A stretch of 64,000 bases of DNA. Origin: Roseiarcus sp963770275. GTDB lineage: Bacteria > Pseudomonadota > Alphaproteobacteria > Rhizobiales > Beijerinckiaceae. Positions within the stretch are counted from its first letter, which is position 1. Every line of letters starts with the position of its first letter. Below are positions 50,293-58,534 of the stretch, piece after piece. The notes under the pieces are model-generated. The model was given only the letters and a program-made list of their open reading frames with translations. It was not told where the DNA came from and did not search any database. The stretch covers positions 310,001 through 374,000 of the forward strand of contig CAVYPD010000035.1 in assembly GCA_963770275.1 (NCBI GenBank), written 5' to 3'. The translations under genes and the position numbers were made by a program.

Positions 50293-52161
50293 TTATTCCA
50301 CCGCTGAAAGACCCGCCTCGACCGAACGGCTCGGCTTCGCGCTCAAAATCAAATTGCCGATCGCCGCCCGCAGCTTGCCGTTGGATACGGGCTTGTGCAT
50401 GAGCAAGAGGCCGCTGGCCTTCGCTTCCGTCAGACGATCAGGCGCGGTGTCGCCGGTGATCAGGATCGCGGGTATCGACTCGTTGTATTCTGCACGAATG
50501 CGTTTGATGACGACGAGCCCGCTTTCGCCCTCGCTCAGGCGATAGTCGCACAGGATCAGCGAGGGTCTCGCCGGGCAGGCCGAGAGACGCAAAATGGCTT
50601 CGTCGCCGCCGCCGCACGCGACGACGTCATACCCCCATCCCGTCAAGAGACTGAGCGTCGCGTCACGAATTGCGGGCTCGTCGTCGATGACAACCACGAG
50701 CCCTTTCGCCGCAGCGGCGGACGCGATCGCCAGCCCCGGCTCGGCGACCGGCGATTGAGATTCCGCAAGCGGGATCGTCACCTCGAAGCACGAGCCCCGC
50801 CCGGGCTCAGAGCGCAGTGTCAGTCCGCAATCAAGGAGAGAGGTCAATCGCCGGACGATCGCAAGGCCAAGTCCGAGTCCCTTGGTCGAATCGCGGTGAG
50901 GATTGCCAAGTTGATAATACTCTTGAAACACACGCTTCTGCTCGTCGAGCGGAATGCCGCGTCCGGTGTCGATCACCTGCACCGCCACCGCGGCGCCTCG
51001 GCGTCGGGCGCCGATCACGATCCGCCCGCGATGCGTGTAGCGCACCGCATTCGACACGAGGTTGCGCAGGACCCGCTCGATCAGCACCGGGTCGGTCCAA
51101 ACGATCGCGCTGCATCGCTTCCAGACGAGGGAGACGCCCTTGGCCTTTGCTTCTTCCCGGTGGTCCTGGCAAAGGCGCTCGAGCACCGGGCCGATGGGAA
51201 ATGCCCGTCTCTCGACGGCGACGACTCCTGCGTCGAGCTTTGAAATGTCGAGAAGCGCCGAAAAGAGGCTGTCCATCGCTGCGGTCGACGCTTCGATCTG
51301 CTGGATGATCCGGCGCCCCTCTGGCGCCATCGGAACGCCGCGCAGAGCCCCGACAAACATTCCGAGCGCATGGACGGGCTGGCGCAGATCGTGACTCGCC
51401 GCCGCGAGGAAGGACGATTTCGCTCGGTTCGCCTCCTCGGCGATTTTCCGTTCCCGTTCGGCGATGTCCTTTTGCTGTTGCAAGTCGAGGGCCATGGCCT
51501 GAGTACGAATTCTCAAGCCCACGATCTGCTTGAACGAGCGGTTCGTCGTGTACCCCAAGGCGCCGAACGCCGCGATGAAGATGAGCATGAGCAGGCTGGT
51601 CATGCGCTCGATGGGATTCGAAGAGACGGCGCTCACCAGCGCATAGGGAAGCGTCGCCGGAATGAACAGGGCGTAGAAAGCCGGCAAATACGTGCCGAAT
51701 GCGACAATCGCCCCCTCCGCGACCGCAGCAGTCACGACGACGACGATAAGCTGCACGTCGAAGCGATCGCCTGTCGGCAGCCCTATGGGGGCCCAACCCC
51801 AGGCCATTCCCTCGGCAAAGCTGATGACGGCGAACCAGAGCGCCCACTTGCGCCATTGATCGCTCAGCGACCGAGAGCGCCAGTAGGCCCGCCCGAGCGC
51901 AATTTGACCAAGCGCGCAGATGACGATGAAGACGCTCCACGCCGATCCGATTCCCGCGTCTACGGATCCAAGGCGGTGCAGGATCGCGAGGAGAACGACA
52001 GAGGCGACGGCGGCCGCGCCGACGCCGAGCGGGGCCGCCCGGAACAAGGCGTCAATCTGAGCCGCGCGAATGGCCTCGCGAGCTTCGCCGGATTCCGCAG
52101 GCGTCGCCGTCGTCCCCTGTCGGGTCCGGATGAGGCCACGCTCACAAAGCCGCCGCCACAT
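50293..52161 (-). CDS. Hybrid sensor histidine kinase with receiver domain
   Basis: Membrane-bound sensor of a two-component system, about 622 residues. Six hydrophobic segments occupy roughly residues 45-205 (for example PLGVGAAAVASVVLLAILHR and VQLIVVVVTAAVAEGAIVAF), a membrane sensor without a large periplasmic domain. A coiled stretch (QQQKDIAERERKIAEEANRA) leads to the H-box FLAAASHDLRQPVHALGMFV (His near 257). Then come the N-box RNLVSNAVRYTHRGRIVIGA, the G-box VIDTGRGIPLDEQKRVF and GLGLGLAIVRRLTSLLD. A C-terminal receiver (VVVIDDEPAIRDATLSLLTG; phospho-Asp in LILCDYRLSEGESG) completes it. The start is set at MWRRLCERG. No separate output regulator is adjacent, so the signal is probably relayed to a distant partner. 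Confidence 0.9.
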   Translation of the reverse strand: MWRRLCERGLIRTRQGTTATPAESGEAREAIRAAQIDALFRAAPLGVGAAAVASVVLLAILHRLGSVDAGIGSAWSVFIVICALGQIALGRAYWRSRSLSDQWRKWALWFAVISFAEGMAWGWAPIGLPTGDRFDVQLIVVVVTAAVAEGAIVAFGTYLPAFYALFIPATLPYALVSAVSSNPIERMTSLLMLIFIAAFGALGYTTNRSFKQIVGLRIRTQAMALDLQQQKDIAERERKIAEEANRAKSSFLAAASHDLRQPVHALGMFVGALRGVPMAPEGRRIIQQIEASTAAMDSLFSALLDISKLDAGVVAVERRAFPIGPVLERLCQDHREEAKAKGVSLVWKRCSAIVWTDPVLIERVLRNLVSNAVRYTHRGRIVIGARRRGAAVAVQVIDTGRGIPLDEQKRVFQEYYQLGNPHRDSTKGLGLGLAIVRRLTSLLDCGLTLRSEPGRGSCFEVTIPLAESQSPVAEPGLAIASAAAAKGLVVVIDDEPAIRDATLSLLTGWGYDVVACGGGDEAILRLSACPARPSLILCDYRLSEGESGLVVIKRIRAEYNESIPAILITGDTAPDRLTEAKASGLLLMHKPVSNGKLRAAIGNLILSAKPSRSVEAGLSAVE

Positions 52162-52350
52162 GTTCAAGCCCGCCCGCCGCACAACCGGGCAATCCGAGGG
52201 CAAACACCCGTGCGGCGGAGTGCATTCTAACCGGAGAGGCGCCGAGCGCAACGACCCGCGGCTCGTCTCATCGCCGCGCGGCCCAAGGCCGCTCGTCTTG
52301 CCGCCGGAGGAAAAGCTCGCGCGGGGGCGAGAGAAAGACCGGCGATCCGC

Positions 52351-53076
52351 CTATTCGGCTTCGGACGGAGGCGCCTTCTCCTTCAGCTTTCCGAACACCG
52401 AATTGACGTCGACGCGTTCCTCGACCGGCTTGGCCTTGGGCGTCGGAACGCCGAACACTTCGAGCTGGCTCGCCGGAGCGGCTGTGGGCCGGGCGGTGGT
52501 GATTTCCGCCGACACCAGCGTCTGGCTGCGATCGTCCTCGACCTTGGGGCGTTCCTTGGCGGCGCGATTGACCTCGAAGTCGAGGTCCATCTGCGAGCAC
52601 AAGCCCAGCGTCACCGGGTCCATCGGCTGAAGATTGGCCGAGTTCCAATGGGTGCGCTCGCGGATGGCCTGAAGCGTGTGCTTGGTCGTCCCGACCAGCC
52701 GCATGATCTGCGCGTCCTTGAGCTCGGGATGGTTGCGCAACAGCCACAAGACGGCGTTCGGGCGGTCGTGCCGACGCGACAATGGGGTGTAGCGCGCGCC
52801 GCGCGGTTTCTTGAACTCGGGCGTGCGCGTCTTCGATGTCGACAGATGCAGGCGGTGGTTGGGATCCTGCTCGCCGGCGGCGATTTCCTCGCGCGTGAGC
52901 TGGCCGGTCGAGATCGGATCATAGCCCTTGATGCCCGTCGCCACTTCGCCGTCGGCGATCCCTTTCACTTCAAGAGGGTGCAGTTTGCAAAACTCCGCGA
53001 TCTGATCGAAGGTCAGCGAGGTGTTTTCGACCAGCCAGACGGCGGTCGCCTTCGGCATCAACGGCGCGTCGCTCAT
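52351..53076 (-). CDS. trcR: Cell-cycle transcriptional regulator TrcR (DUF1013)
   Basis: DUF1013 proteins are conserved in Alphaproteobacteria and act with RNA polymerase on cell-cycle genes. 241 residues: MPKATAVWLVENTSLTFDQI AEFCKLHPLEVKGIADGEVA is the helix-turn-helix-like N-terminus. GYDPISTGQLTREEIAAGEQ and PKRGARYTPLSRRHDRPNAV-type sequence (GARYTPLSRRHDRPNAVLWL) follow, then LRNHPELKDAQIMRLVGTTK as a second helix-turn-helix. The C-terminus is disordered and rich in Ala/Pro/Glu. RBS TAGGAG precedes the ATG. Single gene. Confidence 0.93.
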   Translation of the reverse strand: MSDAPLMPKATAVWLVENTSLTFDQIAEFCKLHPLEVKGIADGEVATGIKGYDPISTGQLTREEIAAGEQDPNHRLHLSTSKTRTPEFKKPRGARYTPLSRRHDRPNAVLWLLRNHPELKDAQIMRLVGTTKHTLQAIRERTHWNSANLQPMDPVTLGLCSQMDLDFEVNRAAKERPKVEDDRSQTLVSAEITTARPTAAPASQLEVFGVPTPKAKPVEERVDVNSVFGKLKEKAPPSEAE

Positions 53077-53316
53077 TAAACGGTACTCCTAATGATCGTT
53101 TGCGCGTGCTCGCAGGTTTTGGCCCGCAAACGCAGTCTCAAAGGATCAAACTTGAGAGGAAAAGCGTTGTATAGGCGCGCGCAAGCCGAATTGCAACGAT
53201 TGCCGCGCGAACGGGGGCTGCCCAAGTGAAATGCTTTCCCTGGACCTTGCCAAGCGGCCAGGCCGAACCCAGATCGCCGGCTGACTTCGCCCACTTAGAA
53301 ACAAAGGAACGCCGTT

Positions 53317-53610
53317 ATGAGATTTGCAACGATCGCCGCCGTGATGCTCGCCTTGATCCCGGCTTCCGCCATCGGGCCCGCCCCCGCCGAGGCCAAGGGC
53401 TGCCTGAAAGGCGCGGTTGTCGGCGGCGTCGCCGGCCACTATGCCGGTCATCACGGCGTTATGGGCGCGATTGGCGGCTGCGTCGTCGGCCATCACATGG
53501 CGAACGAAAAGGCGAAAGAGACGGCGCCGCAGGGCGCGCAGAACGCTCCATCCGCTCCTCCGCGCCGAGCCCAAACTGAGCGAGGCGCTCGCTTCAAGCC
53601 TTATTGTTGA
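53317..53610 (+). CDS. Small exported glycine/histidine-rich protein
   Basis: 97 residues. The signal peptide (RFATIAAVMLALIPASAIG) ends near APAEA. The mature part has GCLKGAVVGGVAGHYAGHHG and GAIGGCVVGHHMANEKAKET, a short glycine-zipper-like hydrophobic segment with His residues and two Cys. A polar Ala/Pro/Arg tail ending RFKPYC follows. It resembles small glycine-zipper envelope proteins but lacks a lipobox. Function unknown. RBS AAAGGAA. Its 3' end overlaps the convergent tsaD by 10 bases. Confidence 0.75.
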   Translation: MRFATIAAVMLALIPASAIGPAPAEAKGCLKGAVVGGVAGHYAGHHGVMGAIGGCVVGHHMANEKAKETAPQGAQNAPSAPPRRAQTERGARFKPYC

Positions 53611-54656
53611 GCGCAGCGCTCGGACTTCGGATCGAGCGGCCAGCGTGGCCGTCCCGGAGCGTCGAGCCCGTCGATCATTCCGAGCCGCAGCCGCTCCACG
53701 CCCGCCCAGGCGATCATCGCGCCGTTGTCGGTGCAAAGCTTGGGCGGCGGCGCGACGAGGGGCAAGCCGGCCTCGGCGCACAATTGGGTCAGCCCCTCGC
53801 GCAGCGCCGCATTGGACGCGACGCCGCCTGCGACCACCACGGCGCGCGGAGCGACGCCAATCCGTCGGCGGAACAGCTTCAATCCCATGCGAATGCGATC
53901 CTCGACCACATCGACCACGGCCGCCTGAAACGAGGCGCAAAGATCGGCGATGTCCCGCGGGCGCAACGGAGCGACGGATTCCGCCGCATGGCGGACGGCC
54001 GTTTTGAGCCCAGACAGTGAAAAATCAGCGTCCGGCCGTCCGAGCAAAGGCCGAGGCAGCGCGAATCGCGTTGGATCGCCGCCCCTCGCCGCCGCCTCGA
54101 CCGCGGGCCCGCCGGGAAACGGCAGCCCCAGCATTTTGGCGGTCTTGTCGAACGCTTCGCCGATGGCGTCGTCCATGGTCGCGCCGAGCCGATCGTAGTC
54201 GCCGACGCCCTTGACCGCGAGAATCTGCGTATGCCCGCCCGAGGCGATAAGCACGAGAAAGGGGAAGGCGACGCTGTTCGTCAGGCGCGCGGTCAGCGCG
54301 TGCGCCTCGAGGTGGTTGACGGCGACGAAAGGCTTGCCGCACGCCAACGCCACCCCTTTGCCCGCCATCAACCCAACAAGCACGCCGCCGATGAGGCCAG
54401 GACCTGCCGCCGCCGCCACGCCGTCGAGATCCTTGGCTGCGATTTTGGCCCGCGTGAGCGCGCGCGTGATGAGCAGGTCGACGATCTCGACATGGGCGCG
54501 CGCCGCAATTTCCGGCACAACGCCGCCGAACGGCGCGTGCGCGGCGATCTGACTCATCAGCTCGTCGGCGAGGATTTCGCCTGAGCCATCGGGCCTCAGC
54601 CGCACCACCGCCGCCGCCGTCTCGTCGCAAGTGGTTTCAATGCCAAGAACGCGCAT
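53601..54656 (-). CDS. tsaD: tRNA N6-adenosine threonylcarbamoyltransferase TsaD
   Basis: Transfers the threonylcarbamoyl group to adenosine 37 of tRNAs reading ANN codons; essential in most bacteria. 351 residues from MRVLGIETTCDETAAAV. Metal-binding His pair in AVNHLEAHALTARL; PEIAARAHVEIVDLLITRAL; PGLIGGVLVGLMAGKGVALA; LVLIASGGHTQILAVKGVGD; LGLPFPGGPAVEAAARGGDP; VVVAGGVASNAALREGL; and CTDNGAMIAWAGVERL at the end, all diagnostic. The in-frame ATG at 54668 adds four residues and is less likely. Divergent from the unrecognised gene at 54792. Confidence 0.97.
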   Translation of the reverse strand: MRVLGIETTCDETAAAVVRLRPDGSGEILADELMSQIAAHAPFGGVVPEIAARAHVEIVDLLITRALTRAKIAAKDLDGVAAAAGPGLIGGVLVGLMAGKGVALACGKPFVAVNHLEAHALTARLTNSVAFPFLVLIASGGHTQILAVKGVGDYDRLGATMDDAIGEAFDKTAKMLGLPFPGGPAVEAAARGGDPTRFALPRPLLGRPDADFSLSGLKTAVRHAAESVAPLRPRDIADLCASFQAAVVDVVEDRIRMGLKLFRRRIGVAPRAVVVAGGVASNAALREGLTQLCAEAGLPLVAPPPKLCTDNGAMIAWAGVERLRLGMIDGLDAPGRPRWPLDPKSERCAQQ

Positions 54657-54791
54657 GCCTGAGCCCATAGCCCGAACGAGGGCTTGAGAAAACCCGCTTT
54701 CCGAGGCGCGATTTCACGAGCGGCGCAAGCGTTCGGCCGCTCTGTTGCCGGCTTTTCAAGCCATGGTAAGGTCACGCGACAGGAGCGAGCG

Positions 54792-55619
54792 ATGAACAGC
54801 CCAATCGGGCCAAACGAGATTCGCGTGGTGATCCGGCCGGTCGAAGCCCGCGACTACGATCTTGGGCCGATCCCAGCCGAGCTGTTCAAAAAGACGTTCG
54901 ACGCGTTCTTGACGGCGCTGCAGGTGACGGACCGCGAACTTCAGCCGAAAGCGCGATCGAGCGAGTTCCTCGTCTCCCAACTGGCGCTCAATCCTTATGA
55001 GTTCGGAATCTTGGAGAAGCGAAAAGCGATCGGCCAAAACACGCCGTCGGCGATCGAGTTTTTCCGGCGCTGCGCCGAGGGCATTTACCGCAGCGACTAC
55101 CAGGCCGTCGTTCGTCATCCCCGGGTGACGAGAGCGTTTATCCGCATCGTCAAGGCGGTCAATCCCTCGTTTCATGTGCTGGCGCAATTCAAGGACACGG
55201 AATTGCCCATCGACGAATTTTTTCGCCGGCAGGTCGATCGGGTCGGGGCAAAGGACGATGCAGTGCGGACAGACAACTGGTTCCTGGGCAGCGCGATCAT
55301 GTCGTTCGAGGGGCGGCTCGACGAGATCGACTACCGCGGCCCAGTATGGACAGGCGACCTCATGCTTCCGGCAGGCACAACGCATGTCGAATGCGTTTTT
55401 GACAAGTCACAGGGCGAAGATTCGCTAAACCCATTCGGCAACAAAAATGTTTGCGTCACAGGACGAGCAATTTACACTGGGGACAGTCAACTTCCTGAGC
55501 GAATAGAAGTGCTCGCCATCGAAGAAAGAGCCCACGTAAACGCGGCGATCGACATCCGGGGCTCGCTGCGTATGACCACCTCATTGGACGAGGACAATGA
55601 CCTTGATTGCGTCGAGTAG
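54792..55619 (+). CDS. Unrecognised cytoplasmic protein coupled to a PIN-like gene
   Basis: 275 residues, no signal peptide or membrane helix. I do not recognise the family. The first half is mixed and helical (RPVEARDYDLGPIPAELFKK; SSEFLVSQLALNPYEFGILE; SAIEFFRRCAEGIYRSDYQA). The second half looks beta-rich (SAIMSFEGRLDEIDYRGPVW; FGNKNVCVTGRAIYTGDSQL PERIEVLAIEE) and ends acidic (DEDNDLDCVE). The start has RBS AGGAG. The gene overlaps the next (PIN-like) gene by 23 bases, so they are translated together. In related genomes the hemC gene normally stands at this spot beside tsaD. Confidence 0.75.
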   Translation: MNSPIGPNEIRVVIRPVEARDYDLGPIPAELFKKTFDAFLTALQVTDRELQPKARSSEFLVSQLALNPYEFGILEKRKAIGQNTPSAIEFFRRCAEGIYRSDYQAVVRHPRVTRAFIRIVKAVNPSFHVLAQFKDTELPIDEFFRRQVDRVGAKDDAVRTDNWFLGSAIMSFEGRLDEIDYRGPVWTGDLMLPAGTTHVECVFDKSQGEDSLNPFGNKNVCVTGRAIYTGDSQLPERIEVLAIEERAHVNAAIDIRGSLRMTTSLDEDNDLDCVE

Positions 55620-56208
55620 CGACAAACATTTCCTCCATTCGAGCGTCGTGCTTCGCCACGCGAACGGACAGTCGGGCGAAGCGGAGCATCACGTCGAGAC
55701 AATTCTGACCGAAGCAGCCGTCCACAAGCGTCGCGTGTGGGTCAGCAGCGTCCTGTTTGCGGAGCTCAGGCCGTCGACCTTCGTTCCAGGGCGATTCGCC
55801 ACCCTGTTCGAATTGACGCGGTATATCCGGGCGCTGGCGACCCTGGTGACGCCCGACCCCAACGCGATGCTGCGTGTGGCCAGGCTTTGCGACGCCAAAT
55901 GGCATACGCCCGAAGACGGCCCTGAAGCGCAAGGAAAACCACGCACGATGGCGCTCGGCGACGCGATGCAGATTGCCTCGGCCTTGTGGGTCAAAGAGGC
56001 GATCGGGGTGCCTGACCTGGAATTCCTCACCTTTGACGGCTGGTGCTCTCCCGACGGCAAGCCGAGCGAGCGCCTCTGCCTCCTGCATCTCCAGGACTAT
56101 GCGGTTGACGTGGGGAGGGACGCGGATGCCAAGGCGGCAATACGGCTGACGCGTCTCGAACCGCTTGCCCACGCGCGGTCCTATCCCGATACGGTGCCAG
56201 CGGCCTAA
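55597..56208 (+). CDS. PIN-like domain protein, possibly lacking the first catalytic acid
   Basis: 203 residues. The order of segments resembles a PIN nuclease. A first beta strand FLHSSVVLRHANG has His where the first Asp is normally found. RVWVSSVLFAELRP carries the conserved Glu. MALGDAMQIASALWVKE supplies the third acid (Asp), and VPDLEFLTFDGWC the fourth (Asp). The replaced first Asp would weaken or abolish nuclease activity, or the alignment is wrong. It overlaps the upstream unrecognised gene by 23 bases. A toxin-antitoxin or RNA-processing pair is possible but not shown. Confidence 0.6.
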   Translation: MTLIASSSDKHFLHSSVVLRHANGQSGEAEHHVETILTEAAVHKRRVWVSSVLFAELRPSTFVPGRFATLFELTRYIRALATLVTPDPNAMLRVARLCDAKWHTPEDGPEAQGKPRTMALGDAMQIASALWVKEAIGVPDLEFLTFDGWCSPDGKPSERLCLLHLQDYAVDVGRDADAKAAIRLTRLEPLAHARSYPDTVPAA

Positions 56209-56364
56209 GCTCCAGCACCCACGGTGTGCGTCAGTTCTTTCCGGGCCGCGCGAGTTCCGCGTCCATGACTGGCGCGAGGATGGTTCTGGCGGCGAAGATT
56301 GACCCCTCGTGGCGCTATTGACCGTAGTCGACGGCCGGCAACGCATGGGCTGTGGGCGCGGCGG

Positions 56365-57174
56365 ATGAGGGAACCATCCCCGACACGAGGGCGCGCTTCC
56401 CGCGCGAACCCTCACCCCAACCCCTCTCCCGTCCGAGAGGGGGCGGCGCGCTCGCGGGTCGCCCTGTTCCGTGAGCGCGAGGACGCAAACGCGAGCGCGG
56501 CTCGGCTACGCCGGTTTGGCTTGTCCGTCGTCCGCCTTCCCGTGATCGAGATCCGGACCAGGGCCGTCCAGCCGCGGCGATCGCATTACGACGCCGTTGT
56601 CGCGACCAGCGACAAGGCGTTCCATGCCGATGGGCCGCCCGACACATCCTCGCCGCTCTATGTCGTCGGCGCGCGCACCGGACGCGCCGCGGAGGCGCGC
56701 GGCTGGCGGCTGGCCTCGCCGCCGGCGCGGGACGCCGACGAATTGGTCAGGACGCTGGCCGGCGCCCTGAAGCCCGAGGCCAGCGTGCTCTATCTTGCCG
56801 GGCGCGACCGCAAGGAAGTCATCGAGGCGGCGCTCGCTGAAAAGGTTGAGCTCGAAGTTGTCGAAACCTATGCAGCGGAGGCGCGTGTGGCCTGGCGTCC
56901 GGCGGAAGCGCGTTCTCTCGCATCTTGCGTCGCGGCGCTCCATTATTCGCGCCGTTCGGCCGGGCTGGCGGCGGCGCTGGCGAAGACAGCCGGCGTGGAA
57001 GGCTGTTTCCTCAACCTTAATCATGTCTGCATTTCGCGCGACGTTGCAGAGCCATTACAAGCGCTTGGCGCAAGCAGCGTTGCAATTGCCGAAACGCCTG
57101 ATGAAGTGGGGCTTTTTCGAAGGTTGCGCCAAGAGCTCAGCGGGTTCCCTTCGCTCGGGTCGTCCCGTATATAG
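56365..57174 (+). CDS. hemD: Uroporphyrinogen-III synthase HemD-like protein
   Basis: HemD closes hydroxymethylbilane to uroporphyrinogen III in tetrapyrrole synthesis. Weakly conserved family, recognised by its two-lobe layout and context. RVALFREREDANASAARLRR and PVIEIRTRAV begin lobe 1; HYDAVVATSDKAF is a typical strand. PLYVVGARTGRAAEARGWRL, SVLYLAGRDRKEVIEAALAE, VVETYAAEARV and CVAALHYSRRSAGLAAALAK follow. It ends FLNLNHVCISRDVAEPLQAL and IAETPDEVGLF. No ATG lies close to the domain: ATG 56365 adds 31 residues read through a repeat hairpin at 56409-56442, so the N-terminus is uncertain. Followed by mitofilin and hemY as usual, but hemC is absent. Confidence 0.8.
   Translation: MREPSPTRGRASRANPHPNPSPVREGAARSRVALFREREDANASAARLRRFGLSVVRLPVIEIRTRAVQPRRSHYDAVVATSDKAFHADGPPDTSSPLYVVGARTGRAAEARGWRLASPPARDADELVRTLAGALKPEASVLYLAGRDRKEVIEAALAEKVELEVVETYAAEARVAWRPAEARSLASCVAALHYSRRSAGLAAALAKTAGVEGCFLNLNHVCISRDVAEPLQALGASSVAIAETPDEVGLFRRLRQELSGFPSLGSSRI
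56409..56442. repeat. Short intergenic-type repeat with hairpin, read into hemD
   Basis: CCCTCACCCCAACCCCTCTC followed by GAGAGGGG forms an 8-bp perfect stem (56421-56428 with 56435-56442). This CCCTCACCCCAACCCCTCTCC pattern is a widespread proteobacterial intergenic repeat. Here it lies inside the open frame just before the HemD domain. Confidence 0.6.
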
Positions 57175-57204
57175 GGCCCGCGAGAAAACCGAGAGCGCGA
57201 GGCG

Positions 57205-58470
57205 ATGGTCGACGAGGAAATAAAGGACGTTTCCGCTGGGCCAACGGGCGCCCCGGTCAATCGTGACGCCCGGCGCGAGCCGGACGTCATTGAGGGAGAA
57301 ATTGCAGGCAGCGACACGGAGGACAGCAAGTCATCTCTGGACGCGACTGCGGCCGAAACCCGGGCTGACCCTCCCGCCGCCAGAGCCGCTCCGCGCAATA
57401 GCGCTCGCAGTCTGCTCGCGGGCGCGGTGGGCGGGCTCGTCGTCTCCGCGCTCGGCCTTGGCGCGGGCTATTCGCTTTTGACCTCCAAGGCCGACGGGAC
57501 GGATACGGCAAATCGATTGGGCGCTCTCGAAGCGCAGGCCCGACAGACGAACGACGCGCTCGGCGCCGAGGCCAATCGCGAGAGCGCGGCCGTCGCTGCG
57601 CTCGGGAAGCGGATCAGCGCGCTCGAAGCCAGCGCCGGAGCGTCAAACACGGCCGACCTCGACAAGCGCGTGACTGCGTTGGAAGCGGCCAGCGCCGGGA
57701 ATGGCGCCGCAAGCGATGCGACCCAGCGTTTGGCGGCTCAGGCCAAGGACCTGCGCGCTGACGTCGACGCCGAGAAGGGCCAGCTTCCGGATTTGTCGGC
57801 GCGAGTCGCGAAGCTCGAATCCGACGCGCCAAAGGCGAACGCCGCCGGCTCCGATCTGGCCGCTCTCGCCGCCCGAATCGACAAGATCGAAGCCGCCCTT
57901 AGCGCGCCCAAGAGTGAAACGCGCGCCGCCGCGGAGCAGCCCGCGGCCGCTGATAACGCCACCACCATCGCCATCATCGCCGAGGTCGCGGAAGAACGGT
58001 TGCGCTCGGGCGCGGCTTTCGGACCCGAGCTCGCCGCTTTGCAACGCATGGGGGTCGATGCTGCGGCGCTGGCGCCACTGCAAGCCGTGGTCAACGGCGC
58101 GCCCACCAACAGCGCGCTGGCTGCCTCGTTCGACGCGGTTGCGCCGCACGTCTTGGCCGCCACGTCCCAGCCAGACGCGGGCAGCGTGACGGATCGTTTC
58201 CTCGCCCATCTCCACAATCTCGTGAAGGTGCGCGAACTCAACGAGACGGCCGGTGACGATCCCCGGGCTTTGGTCTCCCAGATCGAAGCGGCAAGCCGGC
58301 GGGGCGATATCGGCGCTGCGGTCGCTGCTTTCGATAAGCTCCCCGAAGCGGCGCGCAAGGCCGCGGGCGACTGGCCGACGCTGGCTCGCGCGAGGCAGGC
58401 GGCGGAGGCCGCGCTTCAGTCGATCCGCGAGGCGGCGGTCGGGCGGCTCGCGAGCGGCCAAAAACCGTGA
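57205..58470 (+). CDS. Mitofilin (Mic60-like) inner-membrane protein
   Basis: Alphaproteobacterial relatives of mitochondrial Mic60 sit in the inner membrane and shape it; the gene is typically next to hemD and hemY. 421 residues: an acidic, disordered N-terminus, one transmembrane helix (SLLAGAVGGLVVSALGLGAG) near residues 70-90, then a long Ala-rich coiled coil (LGALEAQARQTNDALGAEAN through DKIEAALSAPK). A C-terminal mitofilin-signature-like domain follows (SVTDRFLAHLHNLVKVRELN; RRGDIGAAVAAFDKLPEAAR). Start at ATG 57205; hemY follows after 64 bases. Confidence 0.87.
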   Translation: MVDEEIKDVSAGPTGAPVNRDARREPDVIEGEIAGSDTEDSKSSLDATAAETRADPPAARAAPRNSARSLLAGAVGGLVVSALGLGAGYSLLTSKADGTDTANRLGALEAQARQTNDALGAEANRESAAVAALGKRISALEASAGASNTADLDKRVTALEAASAGNGAASDATQRLAAQAKDLRADVDAEKGQLPDLSARVAKLESDAPKANAAGSDLAALAARIDKIEAALSAPKSETRAAAEQPAAADNATTIAIIAEVAEERLRSGAAFGPELAALQRMGVDAAALAPLQAVVNGAPTNSALAASFDAVAPHVLAATSQPDAGSVTDRFLAHLHNLVKVRELNETAGDDPRALVSQIEAASRRGDIGAAVAAFDKLPEAARKAAGDWPTLARARQAAEAALQSIREAAVGRLASGQKP

Positions 58471-58534
58471 AGTCAGGGCGGACGGGCAACCAGGCGCCTT
58501 CCGGCGCGCGTTTGGCGTTTGAAGCGGGGTCACG

